Positions 23,600 through 38,400 of a stretch of 64,000 bases of DNA are shown in pieces. The stretch is taken from positions 124,001-188,000 of the forward strand of contig WBMZ01010837.1 in NCBI GenBank assembly GCA_013400975.1. Direction: 5' to 3'. The translations under genes and the position numbers were made by a program. The notes beneath the pieces were generated by a model that had not been told where the DNA came from, did no database searches, and saw only the letters and a program-made list of their open reading frames with translations. Position 1 is the first letter of the stretch. Each line of letters starts with the position of its first letter. The stretch comes from Atrichornis clamosus (taxonomy: Eukaryota > Chordata > Aves > Passeriformes > Menuridae).

Positions 23600-26461
23600 T
23601 ATTAAAGAAACATCTTTATTCTGTTTTACTACTCAATTTACAGTAAATTAGACATGTTAAAAGGCTCTCATTAAAACTAGTGAAATTAATTTAATGTAAA
23701 CAATGACCGTTTTGTGCAATGTGTGCCAACCAATGCATTAAGAACAACTACAGAAACAGAATGGTCAAGTGATTTCCACGGTAATTTGCACAGTAGGTTT
23801 CTTCTACAAATCAATTGTACAAACATAATAAAAAAATACACGTTTTCATAAAATAAATACTTCCCATCTATCTGAAAACTACAACACAGGACAGAAAATA
23901 CAGGCACTCCAGTTGGGGGATCCTTAATTACTTCTCACATTCACCCATTTCTGCTCTTACTTTTCCCTTACCTTTAAGAGATTACTAATACAGGATGAAA
24001 TAAAATATTTTAGTGATTACTTTTTTACTTCTGAATACTTCAAAAGCCTCTGGTCATTGAGCATATTATAAAAACAAAGTTTAGTTAAAAAATCAAATCT
24101 TAATTATACATGCAACTTAAAACAATTCAGAAAGAGATCATAATTTGAACCACCCTACTTAATAGTCACTAAATTAATATTACTATTTTAGTAATCACAA
24201 TTGCAAAAATAAATCCTTTGTACAGTCCTTTCAATTGATGATTGTTAAAGAAAATTATCATGAGAAACAGAAGAGACACAAGGTCATACATAACTTTTAA
24301 ATCTCAGACAAGTTGTATCCTGCTTTTGAGTGACAAAACTTAGAAGCTAAACTTAAGAGCATTTTAAAGGCCCTATTCTGTAAAATTAATTTTCCACAAG
24401 TCCAAGTTCATTTCCTACTTTTAACAAAATTCATCCTTTAACAGTTATCAATTCAGCGTATTTCCAGCTTCTAGTAGGGTATTGTTTGAAGATCATGAAA
24501 TAAATAATATAGGACACTAGATTCCATTACTGTCAATCTGATATGCATTACAGAAATAGCAATCAAATTGCTACAGAAGTAAAAATAATGTACATTATGT
24601 TTGCTGGTTAGAAATCTAAAGTAAATTTTTTATATTTATTTTTGCAATGTGAGAACTACAATCAAGTGATGCGTATACAAGTTCCTCTTTTTCTTAAATA
24701 TGTTTTTCAGAATGCCTTCATTGGTCAATTATTAAGGAAAATATTTCAAGAACTGTTCTATTCAAATACACACAACTCTCAGGTTCTAGCACATTGATTT
24801 TAAGGCCATGTGATTCTGTTCACACATCCTCTTTTGAGATTTAAAAAAAATGCTGTCTTCTGCCTTAAAATTTAGGTCTGACCAATAGGTTTCAGGCTTA
24901 GTGTGCCAATAGCTACTCATCAGCCACCATCTGTCACTTTGGTACAGGCTTTTCTGCAGACTGTGCAATAGAACAGAAAGACTGTCCATCCGGTATCCTG
25001 GGGCTGGACATCCTAGCTCTGAAAAGAGCAGAAGATTACTTCACCTGGAACAAGCATTAGAATGGACCTCTGTTTTTCATTAATCCATCAAAGTTTACTT
25101 CAGAGCTCTATGTAAACAGAGCCTGGAAATCTCAGTGTTCCCCTTATCTCTTCTTCCTCTTAGTCACTAGGGCGACAAGATTACCATCTGGATTTTTCCC
25201 CCTGTTCATAATTATGAATTCCAGAAGGTTCTTTTAAATAAATCCAGTGAAATTTAACCAAATCTGATTTGATTACAGAAAGGGAGTTCTGGGCTTCTAG
25301 ATCCTCCTCAATCCATTACTTTAATTCATTGATAGTTTTCTTGAAAGGATCAAGGGTTTGCTTATACTAATACTTTCTGCAGTAAATGGCATGGAAAAGT
25401 TAATTATATTTTTAAGCATTTATCTAAATATTTTGGTAACTTCTGTAAGCAACATAATAATACTGGGAATTAAACGTAAGAGAGAAGTAAAAGTGTAATG
25501 GTTTACTTTAACAGAAGAATGGCTGCACCATTTTCTTAGTGATGTACTGAGACCAATTAATTGTACTGCACCTTCTTAGGTTCCTTCCAAACGGTACCAG
25601 AGCGTCAATTTGGACACAGGTGTTTTTCAGAGACCCTGGCAGAGCCAGGTGATCAACTCCAAGATTAGTACTAATACAATTACTAAATTAATTACACTAT
25701 CAATTTTAAAGTAACTAATAATACATTTTAACTAACTACATGTTAAACCTAACTGACAAATCAGATTTCTGTCTAGGAAAAAACTGCTCAGAGAATTGCT
25801 AAACAGCTTCTTTTGACATAAAGCTTATTTTATTACTAAGAGAACTAAACTTTGGTGTTTGCTGTCATCACACCCCCAGCAGTTCATTTCTGTCCAGTGA
25901 CTCACTCTTGGTACCAGTGCTAGTATTTACAAAGCCACACAACAAATCTGATTTGAGAAAAGCAATCCAAATCAAGATTAATGCTCCTTTACTTTTTCTC
26001 TCCCACAAAGAAAAATGTCCCTCATGCCTTTAGGAGGGACAAATCTTCAGATGTAGGTATTTTTGCAGCTACATTGGTTCCTATGCAAGTTACCCCCAGG
26101 TTTGCTCAGTCTATCCAAAACCCTCATCAAGAAGCTGAAGTTATGTCCTAACTTTCAAGACAAGGGTGCTCATGGAATCTACCCTAATCACAGAAGGATT
26201 ACAATTCTGAAAAAAAACCCCCTATTGTTTCTCTGTACCAAGTCTAGACACCTTAACTTTCAAAAAGTATTGCTTAATGATACCAATAAATTTCTTAATA
26301 AGACCTGAAAAGTCCCACATTATTTAAAAACTGCCCTAATATACACCAAACAATTTATTACATTTGCATTAGAAAAACAAAATAGTATGTATAATCCAGG
26401 TAGTGAGGTCATATGTATAAAAATTTATTAGACACCACAACTTAAGTTCTCCATCACAAAA
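23600..26461 (-). other. BORA: Probable BORA 3' UTR, extent uncertain
   Basis: From the BORA stop codon down to the DIS3 3' end I see no further exon on the minus strand. Minus-strand AATAAA hexamers occur close to the stop (plus-strand TTTATT at 26424-26429 and 26354-26359) and at the far end (23615-23620). The transcript could therefore be short, or could run almost to the DIS3 cleavage site. The tract holds no recognisable repeat. Confidence 0.45.
23615..23620 (-). terminator. BORA: Candidate distal BORA polyadenylation signal
   Basis: Minus-strand AATAAA lies about 160 bases from the DIS3 AATAAA. If used, the convergent BORA and DIS3 transcripts would end within about 130 bases of each other. 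Nearer alternatives exist at 26354-26359 and 26424-26429. Confidence 0.4.
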
Positions 26462-29400
26462 CTACATACCACTTTTGTGAAATCCCTGAACTTGATTTTC
26501 ATTTTTATGTTTCCACGCAGAAATGTTGCAAGTTGAGTTTTGACCAAATACTGTGCTATGTGTTTTTGCTTTTTGGAAACAGGATTGCTTCTCTGGAGAT
26601 CTTGCTCTCAGCAACTGATTGTCTTTATGGCTTAAAACAGAACACTCCTAGGTGAACAAGGAGAAGTTAATTTTAAAACCATTTTCACAGAAATTCTCAA
26701 AAAGAGACAAGATGGAAACAAACAAGAGCCAAACTTACTATCTGGAAATTTCAAGTATAGTAGGTACCTTAAGTACCAAGTCTACCCTTCTGAAATGAGA
26801 AAGAAATGAAGTAACACGTTTTCTCTGCACAGTTCCTTGAAATGTGCTGTCAGCAAGAACCACCTCCTTTCAGGGCTCACATGCTCTGAATGAGCCAGAC
26901 TCAAATCTTTCAGCCAGCAATGTCTGTGCTTTTTTTTTTTTCATTCTCTGGGGGTTCTCAGTTGTGAGAGTTGAATGAAGCACTTAATGCCCTCACACTT
27001 AATCTAAAATGCAAAATTGGGTTTAGTCAGGATCTAGCAAGTGAAAGACTGGCAGTGGGAAAAGACAGCTGCATGACACTGGCGAGGCCCTCTAGGACAG
27101 GTCTGATACTAGACAACTGATTCTGGTAAGTACATTCATGCATGTAGTCCGTGTCCGAGAGGGTGACTGGGACAAGATCTTAGAACAGCTGGGTATGTTT
27201 ATAAGTTAAAATATCCCTTTATTCTTCTTGTAAGGGCACATTTGTCCTAGTCTTAAATGAGCAGAGTTCAAAATTGGATGTCAATGGTCTGTAAGACACC
27301 ATCAGTCTCCACTTTGGCAGAGAAGTAGCTTTTAGCATGTCACATACAGAAGTGAAGTCAGGGCTGGATGGGCATACTTCAGGTTTTTATATAATCTAGC
27401 AGACCATAAACTACTAAGTTTATAAGACCATGTAACCATAATTACTGAGAGATGATCTCTGCTTTCTTCTCCAAATAAACTAGTCTTGCTTCCAGTTCTC
27501 TGAAAGAAGTAGAACTCCTTCCCAAGAGTCACAGCATTAAGGGTTTAGCAGCCTTGCTAGGTATGTATTTTTTAATTTGTTTTTCAGATAGGTCATCAAG
27601 GGGCTTGTAATCAAAACACTGTACCCAAGCAGAAAGCTCCCCACCAACTGAGCATGCCAGGTATGGTCTAGGAAACTGCACACAAAGCTTATAAAAACCA
27701 GCAGCAGACATTTTTTCTCCAGAACTGTCCTTCTCCACAGGCACATATTAAAAAACTTAGCAATAAATGAAGCAGCAAGAACAAAAGAAACTAAAATAAG
27801 AGACAGACTACAATACATCACAAGAAATGAGCAGCCTCACTATTGCTATTCATGCATATATACCTAAGTTTCCTCCAAAACCACCTTTGCCTTTATCATG
27901 AAATGTATCAATTTTACTACCAGTTTAAGATATTTGTCCTGCATTTATTCCCCGTTTTCAACATAGTATCTGAAATGATGCTACATTAACATCTTTACTA
28001 TCACCTGACTGGCTCTCCCCTCAGGCTCCCTGAAACCAAATAAAATGGGGAACAGTTCCTTCAGATGGGAAGTCTATCAATTTTTTACCACAATTTAACT
28101 CCTACCTTTGTTCTAAGCAGCTGAGATTTATTTTGAAACATGACAGTATTCACATCATTTTCTCTGCAACTGTTTTCAGCCCCCGCAGTGTCCATAATGC
28201 TGTTTCCACAAGTCTGTGTATTGTAACCACTGTCGACCTAAAATCAAGAAGCAGGACTTGAAAAATGTACTGTAATTTAACAAAAAGCCCTCAGATACCT
28301 GATATGATTTACATTTGATTAACAGAACTCAAAACAACAAACTAACTATGACCAGTTAATAAGAAAAGCAAATTGTAAGCAGGTCTGTTAGAATTAGTTT
28401 GGATTAAGTGAAATATTCTACTGTACATAACAACACAAAAATAATTTATAATTGCTATGCTAACTAAGAGGAAAGGGGGGATGGGAGGGAAAGGATGAAA
28501 GTCATGATACTACCTGCATGCCACATCCAGTATGAGAAAATAACAATTACTTCCAGAATAGTATATGTATTCAAAGTTATGTTGAGCTCAGTTTTACAGA
28601 GAAACAAAAAAAATTTTCATTTTTACCTGAATACTACTGTTGTCACAAGGAATCACGCTGCTTTCTGCAAGAGGTGACATACACATGCGAGAGCTTTCAA
28701 TACTGAAAGTAATGCCTGTCATAAAGCTGGTCATTGGAGTGTTGCTATTGCCAATTGTTTCTTTTATCCAAGTGTTCTCCTCGGACACTTCAGCTGCATC
28801 AGCCATATCTACAGTATTACTGTCCTTTAAGCCTTCTATATCCTGAAATGACGACAGCCTTTGATGACAACCTTCTGAGTGATCTGGTGAAATAGATACA
28901 GTTGCCACCACGAGATGAGTACCATGTGCAAAAGTATCACTGTCTTCCTGATGTAAGTTTATTCCCTTATCCTTTTCTGGGAACCGAGCTTCTGCTGGAG
29001 AAGCATTTTCCTTGTCTTCCTCATCATCATGATTCTCAACTGCAATTGGTATTCTAATGACAGAAGTCTGATACGGGGCAGTTCCTCTATAAGCTCCAAG
29101 ACTCATAGGAGAGCAATTTTTAATTGGAGAACAACCATCTATGTACGGACTTCTTGTACTTGGGGGTGTCATTCTATTTGATGAAGAAGGAATATCTGGA
29201 GAACGAAATGTAAATTTTCTTTGGTCTGTGAAAAAACCAACAAAGTTTAACTCCACCTGACACCTAATAGAAAAACTCATCATCCTCAAAGCCCTACAGC
29301 CCACTGAATAATTTATAGCCAACTAGATGGTATTCCACTGACCATTGTCTCCCAACTCAACCAAACAACCAACCCCAAAAACCAAACAAACCAGCACACA

Positions 29401-32400
29401 TTTTAACTACCATGGTAAAGGCAAGTTTTGATCCCATTTTTACCACCAAATTTGTTTTCTATGACATGATTTGCTGTATTGGAGACCCTGTATTTTCAAA
29501 TGTCAATACTACACATTATTCAAAGGAAGGTGTGTGAAGGCTGGTTCTGTGGTTTTTTCCTGAACAAGTATCAATACACAATTGATAGGCATTTAAATTT
29601 TTGGCAGCAATAAAGTTTAAGATCAAACAAATAAGAAAACATCTATGCAATCTCCACATATAATGGTGTTAAGTACTACTAATCAAAAGATATAAAAGTC
29701 ATGCAAAGTCACGGCATTAAGCTTTCCTAGGTAATGGACACAGCATGAAACACTGACATTTTCTAGAGCAACAAGGACACAAAATGCTTGTGATTTCTTA
29801 ACTAGTCAGGTTCATTTCAAATAATATTCACAATAGGATGATTTGAAAACTCAAGCTAAACGTTCTTTGCCCACTGACATTAAAATGCTTCCAGCTGGGC
29901 CAAATCAGAATTGTAACCTGAACTCAGTTCAGGCATGTGGCTTTACAACCCCTCCCTTTTAGTAGATTAACCCTTTTAACTTCATTCCTATTAGGTCTCA
30001 ATGGCTTCTCCTAAAATATTTTCCCTATCTGATCTGTTGCAAGCATATACATCTCATTTTCACGTATTTCACTGCTAAACAGCAAATGCGTCATACAGGA
30101 GGAGGCTGCTGGTCTGCCAAACACAGTACCTTGTCTCCAAACAGAAAGAGGTTCCAATAAGAATTGAGCAGTTTTTATAATAACAATATATGACTGAAGA
30201 TAGGATAATACATATACAATTAAACCATACCTGAGAGTGGTGTTTTTCTTATGTGAAAAGCAATTGGTGAAAAAGTAGGAGAACCATTACGTGCAGGAGA
30301 CCCCTCTGAAAACGTGGGACTGGTTGTACTTCCCAGACTACAAGCTCTTGTTCCTCCCTGAATAGGACTTGATGAAAACTGACCCTTCAGAATAAAAAAA
30401 AAAAAAAAAACCAAACCACACTGTATTATTTTCATAATGTAAACTTGGGCTAATATGTATATCTAAAAAGTGTTATAACTAAAAAGCTTAATATGGCAGC
30501 ACTGAGGAAGACTAATCCTTTACAACAATCTCTACCATTAATTTAGCTTAAATATTCCAACTGCAGCTCTTCACTTGGACCTTATGCCTGCATATAGGAG
30601 AGCAATGGACTCAAATTGTCACACAATACCAACTAGGACTATTATATCCATTATATTTAAGAACTATGAGAAACTTAAATAGAGAATTAATGCTATCTGT
30701 GTATCTAGTCAAGTGTTTAATCTAAATTTCTTACTCCTATCAATGCAGATGAAAGTCAGCCACTATTTATATTTTAATGTAATCCATGTTATCTGGATTA
30801 CTTAATTCAGCAGCAGACAAAAGACAGAAGTATTTCTCCTTAGGAAAAGGGAACAGTGGTCACGACCTTGCTCAAGACTATGGTGCAAAATACCAAAAAA
30901 ACAACAAAAAAAACCCCCAACCCCAAACAAACCCTCCCCTCACTTCTAGCAGTATAATTATATTGTAGGAGTTCTTTACTAGGTTATCATAGACAACTTT
31001 TTTTAAGCCACACTCTTCTAGGGTAGGTAGGCTTTTTTTCATGCAGTTCAGCCACCAAACAGATGAAACCATACCACCTAAATCACTTTAGCTGTGCTAT
31101 GTCCACATGGGGAAAGGGTCATTTTGCTTAATTTAAAAAATGTACATTATGTTCTGTGTTCTAATAAATGTCTGTTCCTCTGAAAACTATGATCAAAAAG
31201 AAAAAAAGCTTATTTAGCACTGCACTTCAAAGATCCACAAGTCATTTCTTCCACTACAAATGAGTTTATGAGATGTAAGAGAAATAATTGTATCACATGT
31301 CCATATCAACTGATATTGTAGATAGCAATTCATGGATTTAAACAGGACTTTTTTTGTATACACATTTTATGAAAAAAGTGCAAGGTTTCAACATGCTTTC
31401 AGCAAGTCTTTTGTATGTTTTAATTCCTACTTCCCTTTCATAACAAAATTAAAACTTTATTCCTTCTATACAAAAGAATAGCAGCACGACAAAATAATTT
31501 GATATAATAAAAAGTCAGTAATGTAGTCTTTCAAGACTTTTTTTTGTTCACATACATTTTTCCAAATTTGGGGAAAAAACCCCAAATCAAACCACCATCA
31601 TTTAGTCTAACACCAACTCTCTCATAAAGTACATCCCACCCAGCCCACAAAACAGGCTACTTACTGAACTGGATGTGTCCAGAGGGCTTCTGCACCGGAC
31701 TGGAGATAATTCTATTGAACAAAGCACTCCAAGCGGCTGACTACCACATGGACTATGCAGAGAAGGGGACAAACATGCAGACACATTCCCATTTTCTTCT
31801 AAAAACAGCTTTCTTCTGAGTGATGAAGAGCTCAGATTTTCCTGAGACTGATCTGCAAATTCATCAGTTCTAAAATATTCACCTAGAATTGCGGGGGGAA
31901 AAGTGTTTCCCATAAGAATGCAGAAAAAAAATTACATTTCACTACAGAGACATACATAATTAAATTAAAACATTTAATCCAATTTACCAATACAGCAAGT
32001 AATTAATCTAATTAAGCATCTATCCCAAAGGATTGATTGTCACCACTCCAAAAAGTCCACTTTGTCTACTAAGGTTTCACTTCTGCCTATCATCCCTTAA
32101 TACTGAAGTCTGAATTAAAAAAAAATTAAAATATATTGGCTGGTATCTACTTACTGATCTTTTTACAATATTGTATTATTCCTCACATCTGAGTTGTGAA
32201 AAAGGGATTATTTTACTATCCAAGCCAAACTAGACTCTTTTTCAGGTCTCTCATGTGCTCTGATGGTCTTCATCATATATCCAGAGGCAATCCAGATTCG
32301 ACTTGAAGAAAGTCCAAGCAGTTAGCAGTTTACAGTTGCAAAGCACAGAGATGTTAACTAAGACCCATTAAAATACGCTAAGATTTACCAGATTATTTCA

Positions 32401-35400
32401 GGTTTTTTGCTCTTGCTCTAATTTGATATTCCTTGTAGAAGAAATTTTTCATGCACTCACTTCCACATGTTGATGGAAACATTTGTTAAGACAAACAAAA
32501 GAACATGAGAAACAGTTCTGTTTCGATGGCCCATAGTCAGAGTTTGAACTTCAATACTGCAATAGGAGCACGCAGCCAAAACCCTCTGCGCTGGCTGCAC
32601 CCGCTGTTCCCACACATGAGCAAGGCCCAGGCCTTTCCAGACCCCTTCCCTAAGAAAGTGACAGCAATTTCTTGATGTAGCACTTATAATTAGACAGTTA
32701 ATTTGGACTCGTGCCTCCTCAGTCGTCAGCCATGGCTTTTTTTGCCACCACACAACTTCTAGTCCCCACCATGGCTTCAGTTACAGTAAAGGCAGAATTG
32801 CAGCACAGCTTTACTCAAGGCCAGGTTGAGCTATGAGCCTCCTGGCCAGCCATCTGTCAGCCAAACAGCTCTGCTAAGTTAAATTACTGCTCTGTTTGGG
32901 GGAGGCAGGGGTCTGCTTACTACCTTTTACGTATTCAGAACTGTTAATCAATTTCACAGAATCACAGAGCATCCTGAGTTGCAGTTGGATAGGACACACA
33001 GGGATCACTGAAGTCCAACTCCTGGCTTTACACAGGACCTCCCAAGAGTCACAACCATGTGTCCAAGAGCATTGTCCAAATGCTTCCTGAACTCTGTTAG
33101 GCTTGGTGCTGTGATCACTTCCCTGGGGACTCTGTTCCAGTGCTCAGCACCCTCTGGGTGAAGAACCTTTCTCTAATAGCCAACCTAAACCTCCTCTGAC
33201 ACAACTTCAGGCCATTCCCTTGGTCCTGTCACTGGTCCCCACAGAGAAGAGATCAGTGCCTGCCCCTCCTCTTCCCCTTGTGATGGGGTTGTACACTGCA
33301 ATGAGGTCTCCCCTTGGTCTCCTCCAGGCTGAACAATTTCCAGTTGTCCTCCATATCCCTCCTTTTTTATCTTTACGTCCACACTCAAATCATATCGTTT
33401 AAGTCACACGTCCTGTCCAGTAACTGTCTATTTAGAACATACACTTAGAACTTTCATTCATACGTTTTGTTTTCAGTATGTCGTAAGACAAAAACCCAGC
33501 AAACAATACAAAACACTTATAATTAAATTTAGATATTTCATGACATACCTAGTATTTTCTCTAAATTAAAATCCACTGGCAAAGACAGTACTGTCTGACA
33601 AGCAGCTGCAATGAATAAAACCAACAAAATTAGCTTACAGTGACCTTTTACTAGAGCTGTAGAAACACAAATTCACTTTCAAATTGCACTGCAATTGAGC
33701 TATTTAAATTACAGTTGCAATAAGGAAAAGTTAATTAAAGCTACGATTCTGATTTGACAACACTCTATGCAGCATGCTAGGCCTAGAGATAAAAAACCCA
33801 AGAGTTTTAAGAATACCTCTCTAGAGGCTTTTATGTTAACTGAGAAGACAGGTCTCTGAAGAAAAGAAGGATTCAAAAGGAAATGGCAGAAAATCAAAAT
33901 ATCCTGGGGAAAAATACTACCTATTTATCTAAAATGATGCAGTTTAAAAGATGTATTAAGATTTCTGATATTTATTTGGCATAGAAAATAATCAAGATTC
34001 TCTAACAATCCAACACATTAAAGGTTTCTTGAAACTAAATTACTGATAAACCTGACGCTTACATTCACTTTTTAATCCAGGAAAAGTACATACACTGAGA
34101 TATAAAAAATGCACTTCACAGTCTACAGAGGATTTAATTTTTTAGTTGAAAAAATACAACAGAGTATAATAGAATTAAATTACTATGAGAAATGATATTA
34201 AAATTAATAGTATAATACAGTTCAAGAAAAACTATTTCTGCAGTAATATTAACAAACTAATAATTCCCTCTTGAAATTAAATAGCCAATAAAAATAGGTT
34301 CTTTTTCTTCAGAGAAATTCCATAAGTTCAGACAGTGCCTTTTACTCACCATTGCTTTTCCCAGGCTGCAAGCTAAGCTGTCTTCCGATCGGAGAAATGT
34401 TATTTAGATCTATGGCTGTAAGACACAGAACTTAAGTTTAAACATGCATATAGAATTTTGAAATCTAGCAGCAGTAAGTTAGACTATTTAATACAACTAA
34501 ACAAAATTTTTGGAGCAAAGTTTGGAAGAGATTAGAAAGGAGTCCTGAAAAAAGGTTACCATTATAGCTGATCAGGAGAATTTCAGCACCTTTCTATTCA
34601 GAAAAAGCTTAGTGAAGTAGCATCAATGTTGCCCAAAATTGTCTCCTCCTGTCTCTACATTACAGAAATTTAAAACAAACTTGTTTATGCTTAGCTAAAC
34701 AGACGGTGCTCAAGTAAAACATATTTCCAGAAAATCATTCAGTCAAAAATGAAGAAACACTTCATCCTTTTTGTACAGATGAAGAACACATTTTCTTTCA
34801 CAATTCACTTTACCAGATTTCATTTTCTTTCACAATTCACTTTACCAGATCTAGGATAAATATCTGAAGAAAAAAAATCAAAGTACAGGACTTGGCTATT
34901 ACCAGTATCAACGCAGCCAAGTCATATGCATAAATTAAATTGGTTACAGAAAGGCTATTAAAGTAGAAAAATGTAAGAACAAGAACCAAGAATAACAAAA
35001 AAAGCAAAAATTATATAAGACTTTGGATTAATAAATAATTTTTAAACCAAGTAAGCACTTGAAGACAACAGCTGAAAATCTATCAGTTGTGCCATATTTT
35101 GTCACCAGTTCTTAAAATTTAAATTGAGGTTGAAAAAAAAATTAAGCTTGATAATTTCTCCAAAAGCGACATTATTTTGGGTGGACACATAAAAGCAACT
35201 TACATTTAGTTGAATTAAATTGAGAAACTTGCTTGCCTTCATGTTCAGTCCAAGGAGAAGGAACTATGAGTTTTTTTGTGAAAAACTAGAGTAGAATAAA
35301 AACAAACCATCTCAGCACTTTTGAAAATTTTCAACTTAAATTTAGACTAGTACCCTGTACGAGAAAAAATGTAGAACGTATTTCATTACTTCAGGCCCAG

Positions 35401-38400
35401 AGTAGTTAAAGAAAAAACCATTTGGTTTGAAGACCCCTATGTTCTTTATGGCACAGAGCACCTCAGATCTTTCAAGCTTGCAGAGTGAAAACTATATACA
35501 AGTTTCATTTAATAAAAATCACTCATTTAAAAAATTGCTTCTTGCACAGTAGTCTAAAATAGTTTTAAATTTTCAGTTTGTTAAGTTGTATTTTGACAAT
35601 TGAGCTATTTCACAGAAGTGATAAAGAGACATTGCAGTAAAAGTGATAAACCAAGGTTTTTGTCAACATCATTAGTGTTCGTGTATGGCTAAATTGGTTA
35701 GCAGTACCACTTAGGAGTACTGGCACTTCCATCTCTGAACCAGACACTTCTCTACCAGCACAGCTGCACTGTGGAACACCCTGGTGCTGAGGAGATGAAC
35801 ACTACTACAAAGCTTCAAGAAACACCCGGCAAATCCTGTTCTCACAATAAATGCAAGACTCAAAGTAAATGAAAAAACCTTAGCTTGAAATGTGCAACTA
35901 TTAAAGGCATAATTTCTATCAGAGACATGGTTTCAAGCTGTTCAACTGCATAATCCATTAGATTATACCTCACACAGAGGAAATGTCCTTTTCAATGCAA
36001 ATTTAAAACAACAGAGCATCTTAGCTGCAGGTCAACTACACAGCACCTTTATGGAATCATAAAACATATTTTTGCTTGTAGAGACAGAAGCAGGTAGATT
36101 TGCCTACCAGAGCCTTACTTTATTTTATTTTTTTAAATTGAAGTAACATTGAAGATTTTTATAGCGAATATTTTAGACACTTTACTTTTCCTTCTCTGCT
36201 AGACAAATGAATAGTAAAAAATAAAATGAAAAATGAATGGAAAGATATGAGCTACCAGTCTTGCATCCAACTAAGCTGACTTTACAAAAAATAAAATTAA
36301 AAAAAGCACAAAAATTCTGCAATGTTTTAAAAAATTCAATACAACTCCAACGGCTACTGTAAACCCCTAAATTCTCAATTATTGTTTTTAACCTGAAGTT
36401 ACTACTTGTAAGAGTTATCTTACAGCTAGAGTACCACTAGCCAAGACACATGAAAGAAAAAAATCTGTTGTTTAAACCTATATGTGATAGAAGATGGGAA
36501 GAAAAACACCATGTAGATTCCAACTACATCTGCAAGGGATGAGGGTGCAAAATTACTTTCTTAATGAAATATAACAGGTGTCTGGGTTTTGAAATCCTGT
36601 AATAGATGTGGATCTTTTCTGTAGACAGAACAAATCAATATTTGACAGTGCAAAGTTTTATTACCTCCTCAATAGCTTTTTGCCTTCTGTCTTCTGTCTC
36701 CTTATCAATTCTAAGTAACAAATGAAAAACAACTCAATTATCAAAACCATCACATAAGTAAAAAAAAATGTAAAGTCCAACTATATAATAATTTATAGAT
36801 GCTCAAGAGAAACTTTATAAATTAATTTGCACTAAACCCTTAATCTTATGATGTTTTACTCTGATGTGCAATAATCTCATACTATGAATTTAGAAATATA
36901 AATGCACTTCTCAACTCGATTTGAAAAAGATCAGTACCACTTACAAGTACACATTTGCAAATCTTCTGTTTACTCTTTGTATCGGCAGGTATAGACAAAA
37001 ACCTCAATCGTAACTTATCTTCCAAATAATGTCATATGAATATATTTTACTATTAAAGTTAACATGAGATTAGATTTATGAGATTAGATTTACACTATAA
37101 AATCAAGCAGAATAAAAAAACTGAGCAGTGAAATTTGCACAAATTCAACAGAGCCCACTTTCCCAGCACAGAGTTCTTCCCGTCAAATATAGTTTGCTGC
37201 ATTTTCTTCAGTTTAGATTACAGTATCATATTTCAGTTTCTAACAATGAATATATTCCCATGTGCAGCTTTTAACCTATTTTTTAAAAAAATATTGTAGT
37301 TACTTCAGTCACTTCATGATGTGTGAGATTCTATATTTGTATTTCCTCTAACGGTCACCTTCGAGCCTGACTTTCAGTTACTGCTATGCAATTTATTGTA
37401 AAAATTTTTGAAGTTTGTACGTGTTCATTGTTGTCTTAGCTGAGTCACACAATACTTTCATGCACAGTTAGTATATCTGAACTAGCCTTGAATAATTTTA
37501 GAAATCAGTCAGATAACAAGACATTATTAGCTACACAAACACACACAGATGTACCTAATACATAAACTCTCACAGCTCTCTTTCTTTTATGCTTATCAGA
37601 CTTTGAATGTATCTGCAATGTTTGGACATGCCATATTCAATTATGTCTGCCTAGATGATGCTGAAATGACAGTTCTATGGAGGCACTTGCACAATTATTG
37701 TTCCAAAAAAAATAAGCATATAATCATTGTATATTTTTGCATAGTGGATCATAAGTAATAAACATTTTTACAAGCCAGATTCCAAAGGAGAAACTAGAAC
37801 TGGGGAAACAGTTCTCACTAAAAGTACTGGTTAGTGCAAAAAAGGACATTTTCTTCTATAGTGCATAACTCCAGGAAAAAAACAAAGTGAAAATGTCATA
37901 CGTATTTAACAAGAATAAAAACAAGCTAGTCTTGTATGTAACTTCAAGCAGCAGAGTACTTGCAACTACGATGCACAGTATGCAAGAAGCAGTACAGATA
38001 TTTTTTAATAATTAAATAATAGCATAGCATCCAATGTAGAAACACTCAATTTCTACCAGTAGAAAAGTTTGTGGATAAGACTGTGTCACCGTGTCTGTTC
38101 AGTTACTGACAGACTATTTTTCACTAACACAGTCTGCCAGAAGAACATTCTCCCAAACATCATATGAGCAGTGTAATAAAAAAACAGCACACAGATAATG
38201 CCCAGTTTATGGAAACAGTAATACAACACAAAATCAAGTCTACATGTGATACACACTCAGAATTTGCCTAGCGCTCATGAGCTTTTACACTGTGCTGCTC
38301 CTTGGACTGTTTGTACCACCTTGCAGAGAATTAACAGTTTAAAATATTTATGCAAGAACTACCTATGCTTGTGGTTGTTTGCAACTAATTCAGAAAATGA

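Noticed and set aside
27529..27744. Minus-strand frame ending in a Lys-rich stretch, considered as an extra BORA exon
   Set aside because: No acceptor and donor pair joins it in frame to the neighbouring exons, while the exon at 26462-26647 does fit the phase.
37061..37092. Short direct repeat of ATGAGATTAGATTT
   Set aside because: Two copies of a 14-base AT-rich word are expected by local slippage and carry no further structure.
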